This document shows, in pieces, positions 1 through 12,962 of a stretch of 64,000 nt of DNA. The first letter of the stretch is position 1. Every line of letters starts with the position of its first letter. Origin of the DNA: Unio delphinus. Lineage: Eukaryota; Mollusca; Bivalvia; Unionida; Unionidae. The translations under genes and the position numbers were made by a program. The stretch covers positions 4,642,001 through 4,706,000 of the forward strand of contig JAQISU010000169.1 of the NCBI GenBank assembly GCA_029339505.1, in the 5' to 3' direction. Below the pieces are notes generated by a model. That model was not told the DNA's origin and did not search any database. It saw nothing but the letters and a program-made list of their open reading frames with translations.

Positions 1-848
1 TCAACTTTATGACTAGGTCTGACTTTTTCTAAGACACTATTAAACTGAACATCCACCTGCGCTCTTGACAGAAGACGCTGCTTCCTCTGCGGGCTTTCCA
101 GTCGTTTATTACGTCCTCTTTCATGCTTTCCGTGTTTATCAGGGCTCCGGAGTCTCTCAGGGCTACCAGGTTTACTCCGCTCCTGTTCCGATTCTGGTTC
201 TTGTTCTGAAATGTTGTATCTTTCGGGACTACTGAAGCGCTCATTACCATTAATTTTTTCATTTCGCTCTAATGGCCTATTATCTGCGCGAGTGAATCTG
301 GCCTTTGCGGGAGAACTTGGAAAGGGTGGAGTTGACGGAGGGGTTGTTTTCGGGGTGAAATCTTTGTCTTCATGCTTAGGAGTTGTTCTTCCGCTGTTCC
401 CGTCAGTATACATCTGCTTGACTAGCGGGTTTTCGGTCATCGCCGGCAGTTTATTGCTGTAAAATGCACTAGTAACTTTGTCATACATAGATCTTGGAGC
501 AGATAGAATATCAGGGTCTATTTCTGGTACACTCGGTAGAAATGCTGGCTCACTCATTACTCCTAGTAAACGCTCTTCTGGGGCATCGTTGATCCGTTTC
601 GGGTTGAGTCTACCGTTGGAAACTTGAAAATAATTTGTCAATAGTTCAATTGCCATTCGATTTTTCTTTTCCTGGGTATCTTCTGCTATTTGTTGTGTTT
701 CTGTGATCTGCCGATGTAGTCGAAACCTTTGCCTCTGACATCTTGAATCAATGAAGTCCAACAGTTTCTGCATCTTGCCCTCTTCCACCAACATTTGATC
801 CTTCCTGGATAACCTGTTATCAAATCTGCTGCCCATTTCCCTTGTCAT
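1..848 (-). CDS. Partial host protein, N-terminal ~282 codons, unrecognised
   Basis: Reading the minus strand from the ATG at 848-846 gives one open frame with no stop to the left edge. It is partial because its end lies outside the window. An in-frame TAA lies about eight codons upstream of the ATG, which supports this start; a second Met is the fifth codon. The N-terminal third is charged and probably helical or coiled-coil, with a Gln/Arg-rich stretch around residues 28-75. The middle and end are low complexity and rich in Ser, Pro, Thr, Arg and Glu, with many SP and TP pairs (for example TPKTTPPSTPPFPSSP) of the kind kinases phosphorylate. I see no enzyme motif and do not recognise the family. 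It could be a single exon of a longer gene; no splice donor is evident before the edge. The codon content and long open frame argue for a real host gene. Confidence 0.72.
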   Translation of the reverse strand, partial: MTREMGSRFDNRLSRKDQMLVEEGKMQKLLDFIDSRCQRQRFRLHRQITETQQIAEDTQEKKNRMAIELLTNYFQVSNGRLNPKRINDAPEERLLGVMSEPAFLPSVPEIDPDILSAPRSMYDKVTSAFYSNKLPAMTENPLVKQMYTDGNSGRTTPKHEDKDFTPKTTPPSTPPFPSSPAKARFTRADNRPLERNEKINGNERFSSPERYNISEQEPESEQERSKPGSPERLRSPDKHGKHERGRNKRLESPQRKQRLLSRAQVDVQFNSVLEKVRPSHKV

Positions 849-3800
849 GTTGAATTTCAGATTGCTAGCTTATATAGTATGTAGTTGTCTTCTTATAAAA
901 ATGTATTGTTCTTTATGTCAGGTTTATACATATATATACCTAATCATTATAAAACAGCTAATATTCGAGCCTGTGATGAACTTGGAATCGCAAAACACTC
1001 CAAAATGCAGATTAATTCTTTAGGTTATCATTACAATGCTACTGAATAGTCCAAAAATGGCGTACATCTCACAGAACTTCGAACTAGCTCTCCTTGAAAT
1101 GTAAAGACGATTTTTAAGGTTATTTCCTTAGTAATTTGTTGCTGATTCCTTAAAGTGTTATCTGTTGTTGTCTTTCACATAATTGAAATCCTTAATAATC
1201 CATTAATTGTGTTAAAAATCAGAATGTAAATCCATGATAGATACTAACTACATGACTAATGGCACACTAGACCCGTTACCGAATAAAATGTTTCACTACA
1301 AAATGAAAACCATTCATTCATTGCTTTAACGTCAAACAAAAGATTTCGTCTACAACCTATTGTTTTAGATATCAATTTACTTTCGACATAATGGTAACTA
1401 AGTCCACAGTTTTGTATCGATACGCCTGTTAGCGACCGTTGAAACGTCACTTGGGAAGTACTGTAAATAACCTGCATTTAGGGAACAAGCTTGTAAACAC
1501 TTTTCATGCAAGCCGCCCAATTCGGTCCAGATTTTTTTTAAAACAGTGCATTACCAGTGAATTATTCAAATGATTTGTTAGTTTCTAGTATTCTCTGTTT
1601 TGTTTACTTCGTTGATTAATAGTTAGTTGGTATAGTCTACATGTTTTGAGTTAGCAAAGATAAGGAGTATCATGCTGACGGCTGGCATCCTTGATAATTT
1701 GATTCATGAATATTTCTAGCTAACCGTTTAAGAATGTATGATACATATTCAATGTGTTTATAGCCTCCGATGTTTCATTTGTATACATCATCGCATTTAA
1801 GCTTGTTTTTTTTTTTCTCTTCTTTATTTCTTTTGTTCATATACACATGTTGACGGCCCTGTCATGCGGTCTACCTCGGCAGTATAGATAAGAGTGCATA
1901 ACACAGTTTCTGAGCCATTGTTATGAGCGACAGCATAACACGGCATGTGCCGCGAAATACGGAACTGATTTTTGTTCTTTTCTTGGGACATCACAATCGC
2001 ATTGTAGCAATGTGTAAAATATCTAGCTGGTAATTTCCATCAATAATCACTATGAAAATTGACTAAATATATAAATACAATACTAGCTCATGCTTGTTTG
2101 AATATTCCATCCAAAATTGTGGGTTTTTGTGGGCTCTGTTAGTTGTTGGTTTTGCGGGTTTTAGAGGGGGGGATTTGTGGGTTTCGTCAGGAGTATATGA
2201 GGCTTTGTGATCTGCTTGTGTTTGTTTCAGTCAGCTTGCAATAATAAAACTAGATACATTACCGTTATTGTGAATTTTATTTCGTTTATTATTTTGTTTT
2301 GTCTAGTTTATTATAGAGTTATGTGACTTGATGCAATATTTTGGACAGTAAATTGTTGTTAATGTTTAAGTACAAGTTTTTTTTTAATTAATTTTTTTAT
2401 TCTTAATTCTTTTTTCTTTTCCAAATTATATACATTCTATCATTTATATTTTATGTTTTATAAGCAAGCTAGATATTGTTATATCATTGGTTATTTGAAT
2501 CTCAATGACATAGTCAAGTGAGTTTTGTCCTCACAGACCAGTACGTTTATTTCTGTATTTATTTTCTTTATTTAATTAGTTTTATGAAGCCAAAGACACA
2601 CAGAGAAGTTTCTCTACATTATCAATTTATAACTCTTTTTTTTTTTAAATTTACATTTTTGGTTCAACAAATAGAATGTAAAAGTCATGGTGAGTGCTTT
2701 CCTCACCGACTTGACATTCTTAATTCAATGCAACAACACTGGATTATTCTAGTGTTATGTTTCTATTTTATAATGTATTACTGGGCTAAGTCATTGTGAG
2801 TGTTTTCCTCACCAACTTGATGGCCAATTTACTCCCATAGATATCAATTAAATGCAAATAAGTATTATGCCATAGTTTAACTGTAAAGTCATGCAAGTGT
2901 TTTCCTTGAAGATTAGACATTTCACACAGTATAATCAAATCATATTTTCTCTTCTGTTGTAATCTTTATTACAACTAAATCCAGATGTGGTAACTTTAAA
3001 AAAGTATTCATCAGAAGAAGTAATAATATAATGAGCTAATAATGTAGTGACAATGTGTACCCTGGCCTTGTGCAAAATTATCATATACTATACTGAACCT
3101 CAAGACAATTATATTATTTTGACTTAGTACACAAAACAACATGACTTTCGTGGTTATGAACTGACTTTATTCCATGTTTCTTAATAAATGAATCATCTTG
3201 TGCTATGGCTGAAAAGAAATCAAGAGTTTGAGTTTACTAAATTCTCCCCTCCTTAGCTTGCTGATAAGCTGCATGCTCCTCCCTGGTGCTGTACTCGAAT
3301 TTAGTATTGATAGGATCTAGGTCGGTCGTTACAGTACTTTGATTACATATCCTAGTTAATAATTTGCCCATTGACATATTGCAGCCTTAATCCCAGTAGT
3401 GTAATCATCGGTTTGAACAGCTAGATATGCAAATTGAAATAAAACCCGTAGACAGTTTAATTTCTGAATGAATCTTGTTAAATATCATATATAAATATGT
3501 GGGTGGGTAACGTATATATGCCTTCTAAGGGCCACGTAATCCATTCAAAGTACCTGCTAATATATGTAAAGTTTTTCTGATTAATTCACAATGTCAGACT
3601 TGATCTATAAGATTTGTTCATGTCACAAAGTACCACTTCTGTTTCATTAACTTAATTGATAGTTTTGCAAAGGAATCAGAAAAATCATATAATAATAAAT
3701 AGGACAACCGGTGGTGGTCTATTTGATTGGTTTCATAATTATCTTGCGAACAGGATGTAAACTACTGTTACTTAGGGCGGTAGCTTGGAAGGACAGTTTA

Positions 3801-5058
3801 TCAGAGCTGGTGCTCCACGTGGGCCTATAAATGCACTGCTTTTCTTCTTAATTAATATTTGTATGATATTGTCACTGATATCCAATCCAAAGGCGAGTAC
3901 ACCAGAAACTATATATTTTAACTCACAAAGTCCGATTTTGCATTGTTATAATTACACATAGGTACAAAAATTATTCAACTGTCATTGATACAAAGGATTT
4001 ATTTTATTTCAGTTTTCAAAACTTAACTTAAACTTCATCAAAATATCCCGGTTTTGTTAAGAAATAACCCCTTAAAATGAGTTGTAAGTTGAAGTTACTC
4101 ATCCGTTACCTGGTCGTCATATTGGCTCTTATGTTATATAAAAAGGTGGTTTACATCAGAATTATTCATTACGATTTTGTAGCGCAATCAGTCTTTAGTT
4201 GTGTTCAAGTATACTCGGAGATGATTTATTTATTTAAATTATCGAACATAATTACAGAGTACTCATTGACTTTAAGACTTAATCACTATTTTGTAATTGT
4301 TGCTAATTCATTCAAATACATTGGGCGGACTTCATCATTGTGATACATCAAGACTATTAGTACATCAGTACACTCCTGACTATTGGTACATCATCACATT
4401 CAGGATTTTAATTTGTTTGGAACACCACTCTATACTTTTCGAAATGCAATAGAACTGTTAGGAGTATTTAGGAATTACATATACAATATTGTAGGTTATT
4501 TTCTAAATGTTCACCCTATGTTCAAGAAAGATAAATTATTTGTAAAATTATACAAATTAAGGTTGATTTTCATTATCTCTTCGTTAGTTTAACACCATAG
4601 AGCTGCGACAGCATATCGACCAAATTACTACAAATAATTTATATAATCGCCTAATGACCACACACCACTAAACCCGTATTTCACATATGCATGTTTTCTT
4701 GCTTTGTATTTGCATGATTCCTTAGTAAATCTTTCGAAGCCTGAATCCGATGCTTTATGCCATGCACCATAAATGCAATCCAAATACATAATAAAATTCT
4801 CTCTATCTCAAAAAAAGTAAACAATTATTTATTAGAATACCCCGAAAACTCTTTATGTTATACAATTTTTAGAAGGTCCCGCTTACGAATCTAATTTATG
4901 CTATCATACAGCCTCGTAAATGCTGTACATTATGATGCCTTATCTACGACATCGACTAAATATTTGGTCTGAAAATTATCTTTCCAGCACCATCTCCCTA
5001 TCATTAAAAAAAACACGAAAATGTAACAAAGCTATCAATAGAAACGCACAAGCAAATA
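849..5058. other. Gene-less AT-rich host DNA
   Basis: I see no supported coding region. The open frames here (such as 4077-4343 on the plus strand) are short, hydrophobic and AT-driven, with no family resemblance. T-rich runs occur at 1804-1818 and 2376-2400. The stretch next to 848 probably holds the 5' UTR and promoter of the minus-strand gene. Confidence 0.5.
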
Positions 5059-5059
5059 C

Positions 5060-5060
<1 letters not shown>

Positions 5061-5098
<38 letters not shown>
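5061..5098. repeat. (GT)n microsatellite
   Basis: An uninterrupted GT dinucleotide run of about 38 bp. It is isolated from the SINEs that carry similar tails elsewhere in the window. Confidence 0.95.
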
Positions 5099-5100
<2 letters not shown>

Positions 5101-5294
5101 ACGGAACTCAAGATTACTGGATACATCTCTGCCGAACCCCACTCTAATATACAAAACTGATCACGTTAAAACCAGGCGGAAATGAGGTCGCCCGCTAAGC
5201 GTGTGCGACGCCGCCTGAACTGAGCATGTTAGGGCGTAAAAAGGACGCATACATGATAGATCCGATAGGATCCTTGCATTCCCAGGACCGATAT

Positions 5295-5674
5295 CAGGGC
5301 CGGACCTGCTATAGGGGCAAAGGGGGCCTGGCCCTCCCCCCTTTAAAAAAAACAAACTATTCACTGCTTTTGATAAAAGATGCAAAGGGGGTTCCAAATT
5401 TTTAAATTTTTTATCTATTTAGTTATTTTTTGTAAATATTTTGTTTAGTGTTTTTAAAACATTGCAGTTTTTAGTCACTTTTGTTAGATCCCTTTTTCAA
5501 GGGTCAGATAGCACCAGATTGCACCATTTTGCATCCTTGAAAAAAAAATGTTTCCGGAGGGGGGGGGGGGCATGCCCCTCAGACCCCCCTAGCAGGCTCG
5601 GCGCTTCGCGCCTTCGCTTAACCCAATAACAAGTTTGGCCCCCCCCCCCCCTGAAAAACTTAGGTCCGGCCCTG
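5295..5674. mobile_element. hAT-like MITE, 380 bp
   Basis: The ends form a perfect 13-bp inverted repeat: CAGGGCCGGACCT at 5295 and its complement ending at 5674. The first ten bases match the termini of the two large hAT copies in this window, so it probably belongs to the same superfamily and was mobilised in trans. GATAT flanks it on both sides (5290-5294 and 5675-5679); the usual hAT target duplication is 8 bp, so the flank is partly diverged. Internally it has poly-A, poly-G and poly-C runs and no coding capacity. Confidence 0.8.
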
Positions 5675-6867
5675 GATATATTTGGGACCTTAAGTACAGA
5701 ACACGTATATTAACTAAAGAAGTCAAACAATATAACCTTCGTTAATGTTTTTTAAAGGATGTCCGTTTAAACAAAACATACTGGACATTAATGCTTCAGG
5801 CGCTGCATCAGGACCGGACAGGGCACAACTCAGCTGAAATGGACAGAAAGGCCACCCAAACTATGGTAATTCACTGGCAGGACCGGCTCTAGGAATTGTG
5901 GGGCCCCATTGGAAACATGATGGCGGGGCCCCCATTTATGAAGTTATGATAATAATACTATAGATAATAGCAGTATAGATATTCAGTGGGTTGAAAAAGT
6001 ATTCGCCTCCTCAATATTTTTCCATCGACTCCAATAGAATCCAGCTCTCACTCCACCAAGCGTAATTAACTTCAACTCATCCCATTTGTTCTTATAAATT
6101 GTGGTTCTATTTAATAAGTTTTTTTATATTATTTTAGGTACGATTAAATGCACGACTCTGCTTCATTTTGCATAGGGGTCATAAAATTGCAAAAGTTTTT
6201 TGTTATTTACACTTTATTCAATGGCAGTAAAACAAATTTCATTGAGTATTTCAAGTGAAGAATAAAGGTCTGTTATCTGTTATTCATCCCCACCCTATTG
6301 CTATTCCAATAGTTGCTGGGGGATGAACACTTTTGCAATTTGGGATCCAAATGCAAAATATAGCATATTGGTATTTTTCAGTAATGCCTGATATAATATA
6401 CTGACCACCGAAGTCTTAAATCATTAAACAGTACTACAATTTATATGGCTAAACAGATTGTTATGAAGTTACACTTGATACAGTGAGAGCTGTTTTCAAT
6501 AGGAATCATTGAAAAAATGTTGAGGGGGCCAACACTTTTGCAACCCACTGCACTTGGCAAGCAGAAGTGCAAGACAGGTGATTCACCAGGCCCAGTCTAG
6601 GAGACAGCATGTCAATCTGCAAATTATGAACCTAAATTAAACTGTCTAAACAAATACAAAGATACTATATTGTCTTTATTTGATTTATTAATTAATATGT
6701 TCTAGTCACTGGGAACCTTATACATTTATATTCAACTCAATATATGGAAATATGGAACTTATCACTTAAGAAAATCACAGCAACTAGTATCCTTAATACA
6801 TTAAGCTTTCAAAAGCTAATTTTTCTTGCTTTTTTCATTGCAAAGTCTTTCAGGATTTCCTCAAAGC

Positions 6868-9543
6868 TCAATTCTCTGGCCACATACACTCTATTGACAT
6901 AATACTCAAACTATTTAGGCGTTCTTGACTCATTGTAGACCTTAGGTAAGTTTTAATAAGTTTGAGCATAGAAAAGGATCTTTCGCCAGATGCAACTGTA
7001 ACTGGGATGATAAGGTAAATTCTAAGTGCCACAACAAGATTTGGAAAGGCTGTAGACCTGTTATTGCAAGCTAGAAACTCGGGAATTTTTGCAGGATTTT
7101 GTAACAGCTCTAAAGGGAGAATTGGCTTTATTGCTTCTATCTCTTCACAAAGCATGAAATCATCAATATCAGCCATCTTCGTTGTTGTAACTCCATCTGC
7201 TGCATTGTCAGCATGAACTAATTTGGAATCAGTTAAGGCGATTTCCAAATCTGCAGCACATTTCCTTACGTCTTCTTTGGGCATATCCTTAAAATTGCAC
7301 AAGAATCCAAACAACTCATAGTGCTTTGTCAGCTGTTCAAATCCGGGCTGAAGGGTTTGCACGGCTTTATTCACCACTTGATTAAAGCATTGAATTTGAA
7401 ATGCCTTTTGGGGGTCTGACAGAGGTTCATCAGTTGATTCGTAGTCAAACATTTGCCTCTTCCTGCGCACACGCCTCTGTTCACTTTTGAAAACTGCTTC
7501 CACTTCAAGGCCTTCAGCAAGTTCTTTGGCATCGACCAGTGATTTCTCAAAGCTCTTTTCTCTGAATGCATTTAACCAGTTGAACAGTTTTTCAAATGCT
7601 TTCAGACAAGTTGTTACATCCATGGTTTCACCTTGAAGCTCCTAGCTTACGAAATTTACTTGAAAGAGCAATGAGTGCCAAAACACTAGAGACACAAGGA
7701 ACTTGTAATTTCTCATTTGGTTCACCAAGGACTGAGCATCACTTTTGGTATTGGCATCTTCAGTAGTGTCTGCCAATTCTTCGAGAGCATCACAGACTTG
7801 AGAAGCTTGGTATCTGATGGCCTTCACACTATCCATTCTGCATTCTCACCTTGTTTCTGACAAAGGTTTCAAGGACAGGCCAGTAACACGACTTCTGAAG
7901 ATTGTCCACCTTTTCGTGGATGAGGCAAAAATTGTGTAAATACGTTGCAATGTACCGAAGAAAGTTATGGCCTCGGGGCATGTTTTTGCCATATCACCTA
8001 AAATAAGATTATTACTATGGCACGCGCATGGGGTAAAACATGCTCGAGAATTTCTTTGCAGGAGTCGTGCTTGTACACCTGAATTGTGTTCCTTCATGTT
8101 GGCCCCATTATCGAAACTTTGCCCACGGATATCTGCAACATCAAGTCCTAATACCTCAAGTTCCTTCAGAACGGAGTTTAACAAGTTTTCTTAAGTGCTG
8201 CTTTGCACCACTAAAAACTTAATGAAGTGTTCATACACTCCAGCTGGGATGTTTGGTTTTGTACCATCAGCTACATATCTAATAACCAATGACATTTGCT
8301 CTTGGTGACTGATGTCAGGGGTGCATTCAAGAATTATGGCATGGTACTTGGCAGCCTTAATTCTAGAAATAATTGTTGTCTGAACAGCATTTGCCATAAT
8401 GTCGATGAGCTCATTTTGGATGTTTTTTCCCAAATAATGATCAAGTATTTCCTTGTTTTGAACTTTCCGTATGTGTTCTTGCATTATTGGATCAAACTTC
8501 CCAAGTAACTCAATGACACCTAGAAAGATGCCATTATGCGGTGTGCCAATGTGTTCATCAGAACCACGGAATGGTAAATTTCTTTCTGCTAACATCTGTA
8601 TTGTGGCCACAAGTCGCTCAAATACTTGATACCAGTGGTTTGCTTCCTTTCTAATTTGTTTTTCCTGTACTTCATCAATGGTCTTTTCAACAGCCAACCT
8701 CTCCTATAGTTCAGAGCAGCGGAGCATTGCTTGCAAATGCCTGTTTGAATTCTCATGCTCAGCCAGCCTTGTATGGATGTTTGGCCAATTATTGAAACCA
8801 GAAGTTGCAAGTGCGGCTGTAGCATTCGGGTCAAAAAGTTTACAGTAGTAACAAAAGATCTTGTCACTTGAGACTGAGTATAACAGCCAAGGTCGCTCTA
8901 TAAATTCACCATTTGGGAGCATTCCTTTGCAGTGGAATTTTTGAAAAGTGTGTTCCTTTATCATTTTTAGGGAAATCTTCTTTTAGAACTTTTGATGGTC
9001 CTTTTTTCACCAAATAGTCTCTTGCACCTTGACTTTTTACTTCTGGCCAGGTTGCAGGATCATCAGTTAATAGTGAATGCTCATCATCAATCTTGACATT
9101 TGAAGTGGAAGGATCTTGCTCATCATCAATGGTGACATTTGAAGTGGAAGGATCTTGCTCATCATCAATGTTGACATTTGAAGTGGAAGGATCTTGCTCA
9201 TCATCAATGGTGACATTTGAAGTGGAAGGATCTTGCTCATCATCATTGGTGACATTTGAAGTGGAAGGATCTTTGAAGAGTTCGTAACAGCAGAAGCACC
9301 CTTAAAGCTGTGTTCATCTTGTAAAATTTCTTCAGCACCACTATCATTATCACTGAATTTCGGATCATTTTCAACTGAGTTTTGCACATTTGTCTCATCA
9401 GATTTATCTGATGTATTTCTGTAAACAAATCTGTCTATGGATCCTCTTTCTCTTTCATCTTGGGCTTTCTTAGCCTTTCTTATTGCCCTTTTCTTACTGC
9501 CACTCTGGTACTTTCTGCCTATATCTCTCGGTCTTTTACTCAT
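6868..9543 (-). pseudogene. hAT transposase (TTF zinc finger, DUF4371, dimerisation domain), broken
   Basis: In order along the minus strand there is a basic N-terminus (9543 to ~9275), a 39-bp tandem-repeat acidic segment, and a TTF-type zinc finger region at 8964-8704 (Cys pair at CYYC, then a His-rich end). DUF4371-type sequence follows at 8697-8191 and the RNase-H-like core at 8184-7846 (FDNGANM and a CHSNN motif). The hAT C-terminal dimerisation region is at 7623-6868 (ASGERSFSMLKLIK). This is the ZMYM1/ZNF862-like transposase type. Breaks seen: frameshifts near 9275 and 8965, an in-frame TAG at 8704-8706, an in-frame TAA at 8191-8193, and a small deletion near 7880-7890 relative to copy B. 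Copy B shares all but the last, so the parent was already defective. Some segment borders could be introns, but the two in-frame stops argue for decay. Confidence 0.9.
9079..9273 (-). repeat. 39-bp coding tandem repeat in hAT copy A, 5 units
   Basis: Five head-to-tail 39-bp units. On the minus strand each encodes a 13-residue acidic/Ser-rich unit (DPSTSNV followed by DDEQ). The length is a multiple of three, so unit number can change without shifting the frame. Copy B has the same number of units at 34384-34578. Confidence 0.92.
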
Positions 9544-11042
9544 ATTTGAAGGTCAGGAATCTCGTTTCTCTATAACAAAATACAGTGAACACATAATGAC
9601 TAGTTATAAAGGGCTACAGAAGAATCTACTTGGCACAAAGCAGGGAGGATGCGTACCCATACTCCATCGAAAGCCTAATAGATCCACTGTTGCCCAAATG
9701 AAAACCAGTCAAAATCAGCTTTACAACACCTCATATGTGCAAACCTGCCCAAAGAAGTGACAATGAATGCCAGGATAAATTTTGATTATTGTCATGTTAG
9801 CTAAATCACACCACTGTTATCTACATTTGTTCTGTGTGTGGTTTAATCTTAAGCAATTAATCAAATAACAATATAAATTCTTATGGTTCACATGCTGCTT
9901 GGAGTAATCCAAAGCCAACAAAATTGTGACATCATGAATTTTGTTAGACATCCGACATATTGGAGCAAATGTCATGAAGACACAATTCAACTCGGAAGGA
10001 AGAGCACTTCAAGCAGCATGAGTACTGGTCCACCCCTAACAAAAGATAATTGGTCGCACACTTCGCGTTCGACCTATGCAGTGATAAGCACCGGGGGTAG
10101 GCAAAAAATGTTTGTCCGGCAAAAATCTGGAAAACCACGCCATTTCAGGCTATGAACTTACTATGATATTTTTCCACCATGCCATAACCTAAGCATTTAT
10201 GCATTCTGCTTTAGTCCTCGCCTATCTATTTATTCTACGCGGCATTTAAAATGCTCGCATTTCGTCAATTTTTAAGATATCAATACCAAATACTACAGGA
10301 CAATGATGCATAGGAGTATTTACATTATAAATCTCGTAATAATCAGACAAGTTATGGACACGCCATGGCCAAAACCGTGCGTATTTCAGTCTGCCACCTG
10401 GATAGGAAAAACAGCACCATATTATTTCATGAGATTTACACAGAATACAGTTAATATACTTTTGGGGTGCAGAAAAAAAAATCAGCTGCACAGCTATAAT
10501 ACTTTTGATGCTAGAGCATTGTAAAGCGTGCGACCAAAGTAGCACTTTAGTGCTGCATTTTTCTTGTTATACTGACTTTTAACTTCAACTAGTGGCTTTC
10601 AAATGTTCAACAAATTATTGAAAGCAGAACCACATGATTGTATATTGTAGGTCAATATAAGGCAGTAATGGTAAAGTCTACTTTTAATTATATATAATAA
10701 AAAAAATTTCATTGTCACTGTCTATACTCACACAAATGGCATCACTCGCTTCACTAGGATTCTTGGCAGTAGCCTGACAGACTTGCAGGTTTTAAATGTT
10801 AATATAACTGTATAGCTGGTACTTCTTCACTTGGCACTTGCTACAGTTATCATGTGGCCTGTACACTTAACACTGGCAAAATATTGTGTCGCTTGACCAC
10901 GGTGGCATCACAATGCACTGAATTGTCTAGACTACTTGTGAACTGACCCCCTCACCCCAATCAAGGTGCGGGGCCCCCCTAGGCGCGGGGCCCAATTGGG
11001 TGCAATTGGTTCAATTGGCCTAAAGCCGGCCCTGTTCACTGG

Positions 11043-12646
11043 TCTGTATGCTGGCCTTGGTTCCACCATGCGTTCAGCTGATAAATACTAGACAGCTTCG
11101 CTATAGATCAAATTAACAATCACCACTTGCCAAAAACCACATTTTACTAATACCGACATGCAAGAAGTGTTCCGACTCTATATTATATAGACGACAGTAC
11201 TCGAATACGATTAGGATGCACTTTCCTTAACATGGCTTTTTAAATTACCTCTACTTTATGGTTTATTCTCGATCGCAATGCTTGTGGGGGAATGGGAAGT
11301 AAGTTCACCTTCTACAAACACATTTATCCACAACTATTGACGATAATTTAAACTGTTTTGTTTATTTATTTATTTTGCCATCTTTGTTTGTATCATAGCC
11401 CCTTCTAAACCAGGTCACAATGAACTATTTGTAATGTTTGCTCGACATTGTTAGATTTGCTTGTAGGTCCGTATATTACAAAAATTGAACTGAACATTAA
11501 TTAACTCAACGTAATGCAATGATAATCTTTACATAAGGACATATTATGATATAAAACAACTTTTACGTAGTTCCAAATTAAAGTACATATATTTTCTTGC
11601 ATGAACAATGCTATTTTTGTGACCTGTCATTTCTTCTGAGGGGAGCGGTTTGCATCGTTCGCTATTCTTCTCGTATTCTTATAATATTACAAAGGGCAGT
11701 CAAATGAAACACTTTCGTTATGCATGATAGAAAACAGGCATCGCAGATGAATACAAGATTACCCAAGCAGGTTAAATAAACAATAATCTCTTTTGAACAT
11801 GGGCATATAATCAATATAATATCATTTTCAGTTGGAAACATGAAACCATACATTAAATAGTCTAAGGAAAATGTATACCCTCTCCTTAAAAAGCAGTTAT
11901 TTAAGACGTGTTTCTGGCGGTGTTACTTATGTCCTGGCCTTCGCATGAATTGTGCGCGAAAATCAAATCTGAGAGTCTTGCAAATGATTGTAAAGGGTGG
12001 GGTGGGGTGGGGGGAAACGGCTCCGGCACAGTGCACACTTATTTACAGCAATTTTCAGACAAATTCTAAAACATTGTGTCAAAAATTTAAGGATCTACTG
12101 ATGAATATTCTCGAGCGATAATTTAAAATTTAATGGCAAAACCAGTTTAACACTTTAAAAAGTTGAATGGTAGATGAGGTCAGTCCTGGCTATATAGTAC
12201 CGAGTACTTTTAGGTACCCCCAAATTGCATACAAAACAAATATAAAGGAGATAAAAAGGTGAAACGAAGTCACTTTTTTATATTTACAGCACTCTTTTTA
12301 GAAATCCATTTCATTCTTATCCAGAACATTATTGCGTGACACATCCCAATGACTGTTGACTGACTTCATTTTGTCGCCATTTACTTCATGCAAGAAACTG
12401 CAGAGAATCTACAACAGTAGTATGGGAGAGTGTTACGGTTATGCGACCGTACATGTGCGTGCGCCTTGAATAGGTTAGTCATTTAAGGTACTGTGTATAG
12501 TACCAAATCTGTATTCCTTGAACACATTTTTGCAAAGATGTACAAATTATCTGTAACCTAAAACATGTGACAAAATAAATTAAAGAATAAAAAAGACACA
12601 AGTCTGAGAATGTTGAATAACCCTAGAACGGACAATCGAATCCATT
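11043..12646. other. Gene-less spacer between hAT copy A and the Polinton
   Basis: Unique-looking AT-rich DNA with no supported gene, apart from a G-rich patch at 11997-12015. It is the host sequence left between two independent insertions. Confidence 0.5.
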
Positions 12647-12652
12647 TAGGTT

Positions 12653-12946
12653 AGCAGCAGAGAGAGTGAATCAGACAACTTTTTAAACAAGTTTTCAATA
12701 GATTAGGGCTTAAAACCCGATCAAATCAATGAAACTGGCAAAAAATCAATGAAATCAGTCCCAAAAAAAAAAAAAATGAAAAAATCAATGAAATCAAAAA
12801 AAAAAAAAAAGAAAGCCTCCATTTGCCAAACGGAGACTTAGTCATTTTTGTCCGAAAAACATGATCCTGCAGGGTTTTCAAAATGAGTAAAAACTCTTCA
12901 ACCGAATATTTTATCAAGTCCGATACGATATCGTGTCCTAGGGTCT
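12653..12946 (+). repeat. Polinton left terminal inverted repeat (294 bp)
   Basis: Begins AGCAGCAGAGAGAG and matches the complement of 27898-28184 with only a few substitutions and changes in poly-A run length (A-runs near 12763-12776 and 12798-12811). The inner 50 bases are a non-functional mirror of the 3' end of the packaging-ATPase gene, which on the right side runs into the repeat. Open frames in the repeat are by-products. Confidence 0.96.
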
Positions 12947-12962
12947 TAGGATGAAAATCCTT

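Larger units (their letters stand above)
5878..11034 (-). mobile_element. hAT transposon copy A, 5157 bp, complete ends
   Basis: The left end starts CAGGACCGGCTCTAGG and the right end is the complement of CAGGGCCGGCTTTAGG, an imperfect ~16-bp terminal inverted repeat. An exact 8-bp target duplication, TTCACTGG, lies at 5870-5877 and 11035-11042, diagnostic of hAT insertion. The interior encodes a broken minus-strand transposase (6868-9543). About 3.9 kb of the element is almost identical by eye to copy B at 31167-36342. The first terminal bases differ slightly from copy B (CAGGA versus CAGGG). Confidence 0.95.

Noticed and set aside
4077..4343. Small hydrophobic membrane protein
   Set aside because: AT-driven open frame without family resemblance, splice context or conserved pattern.
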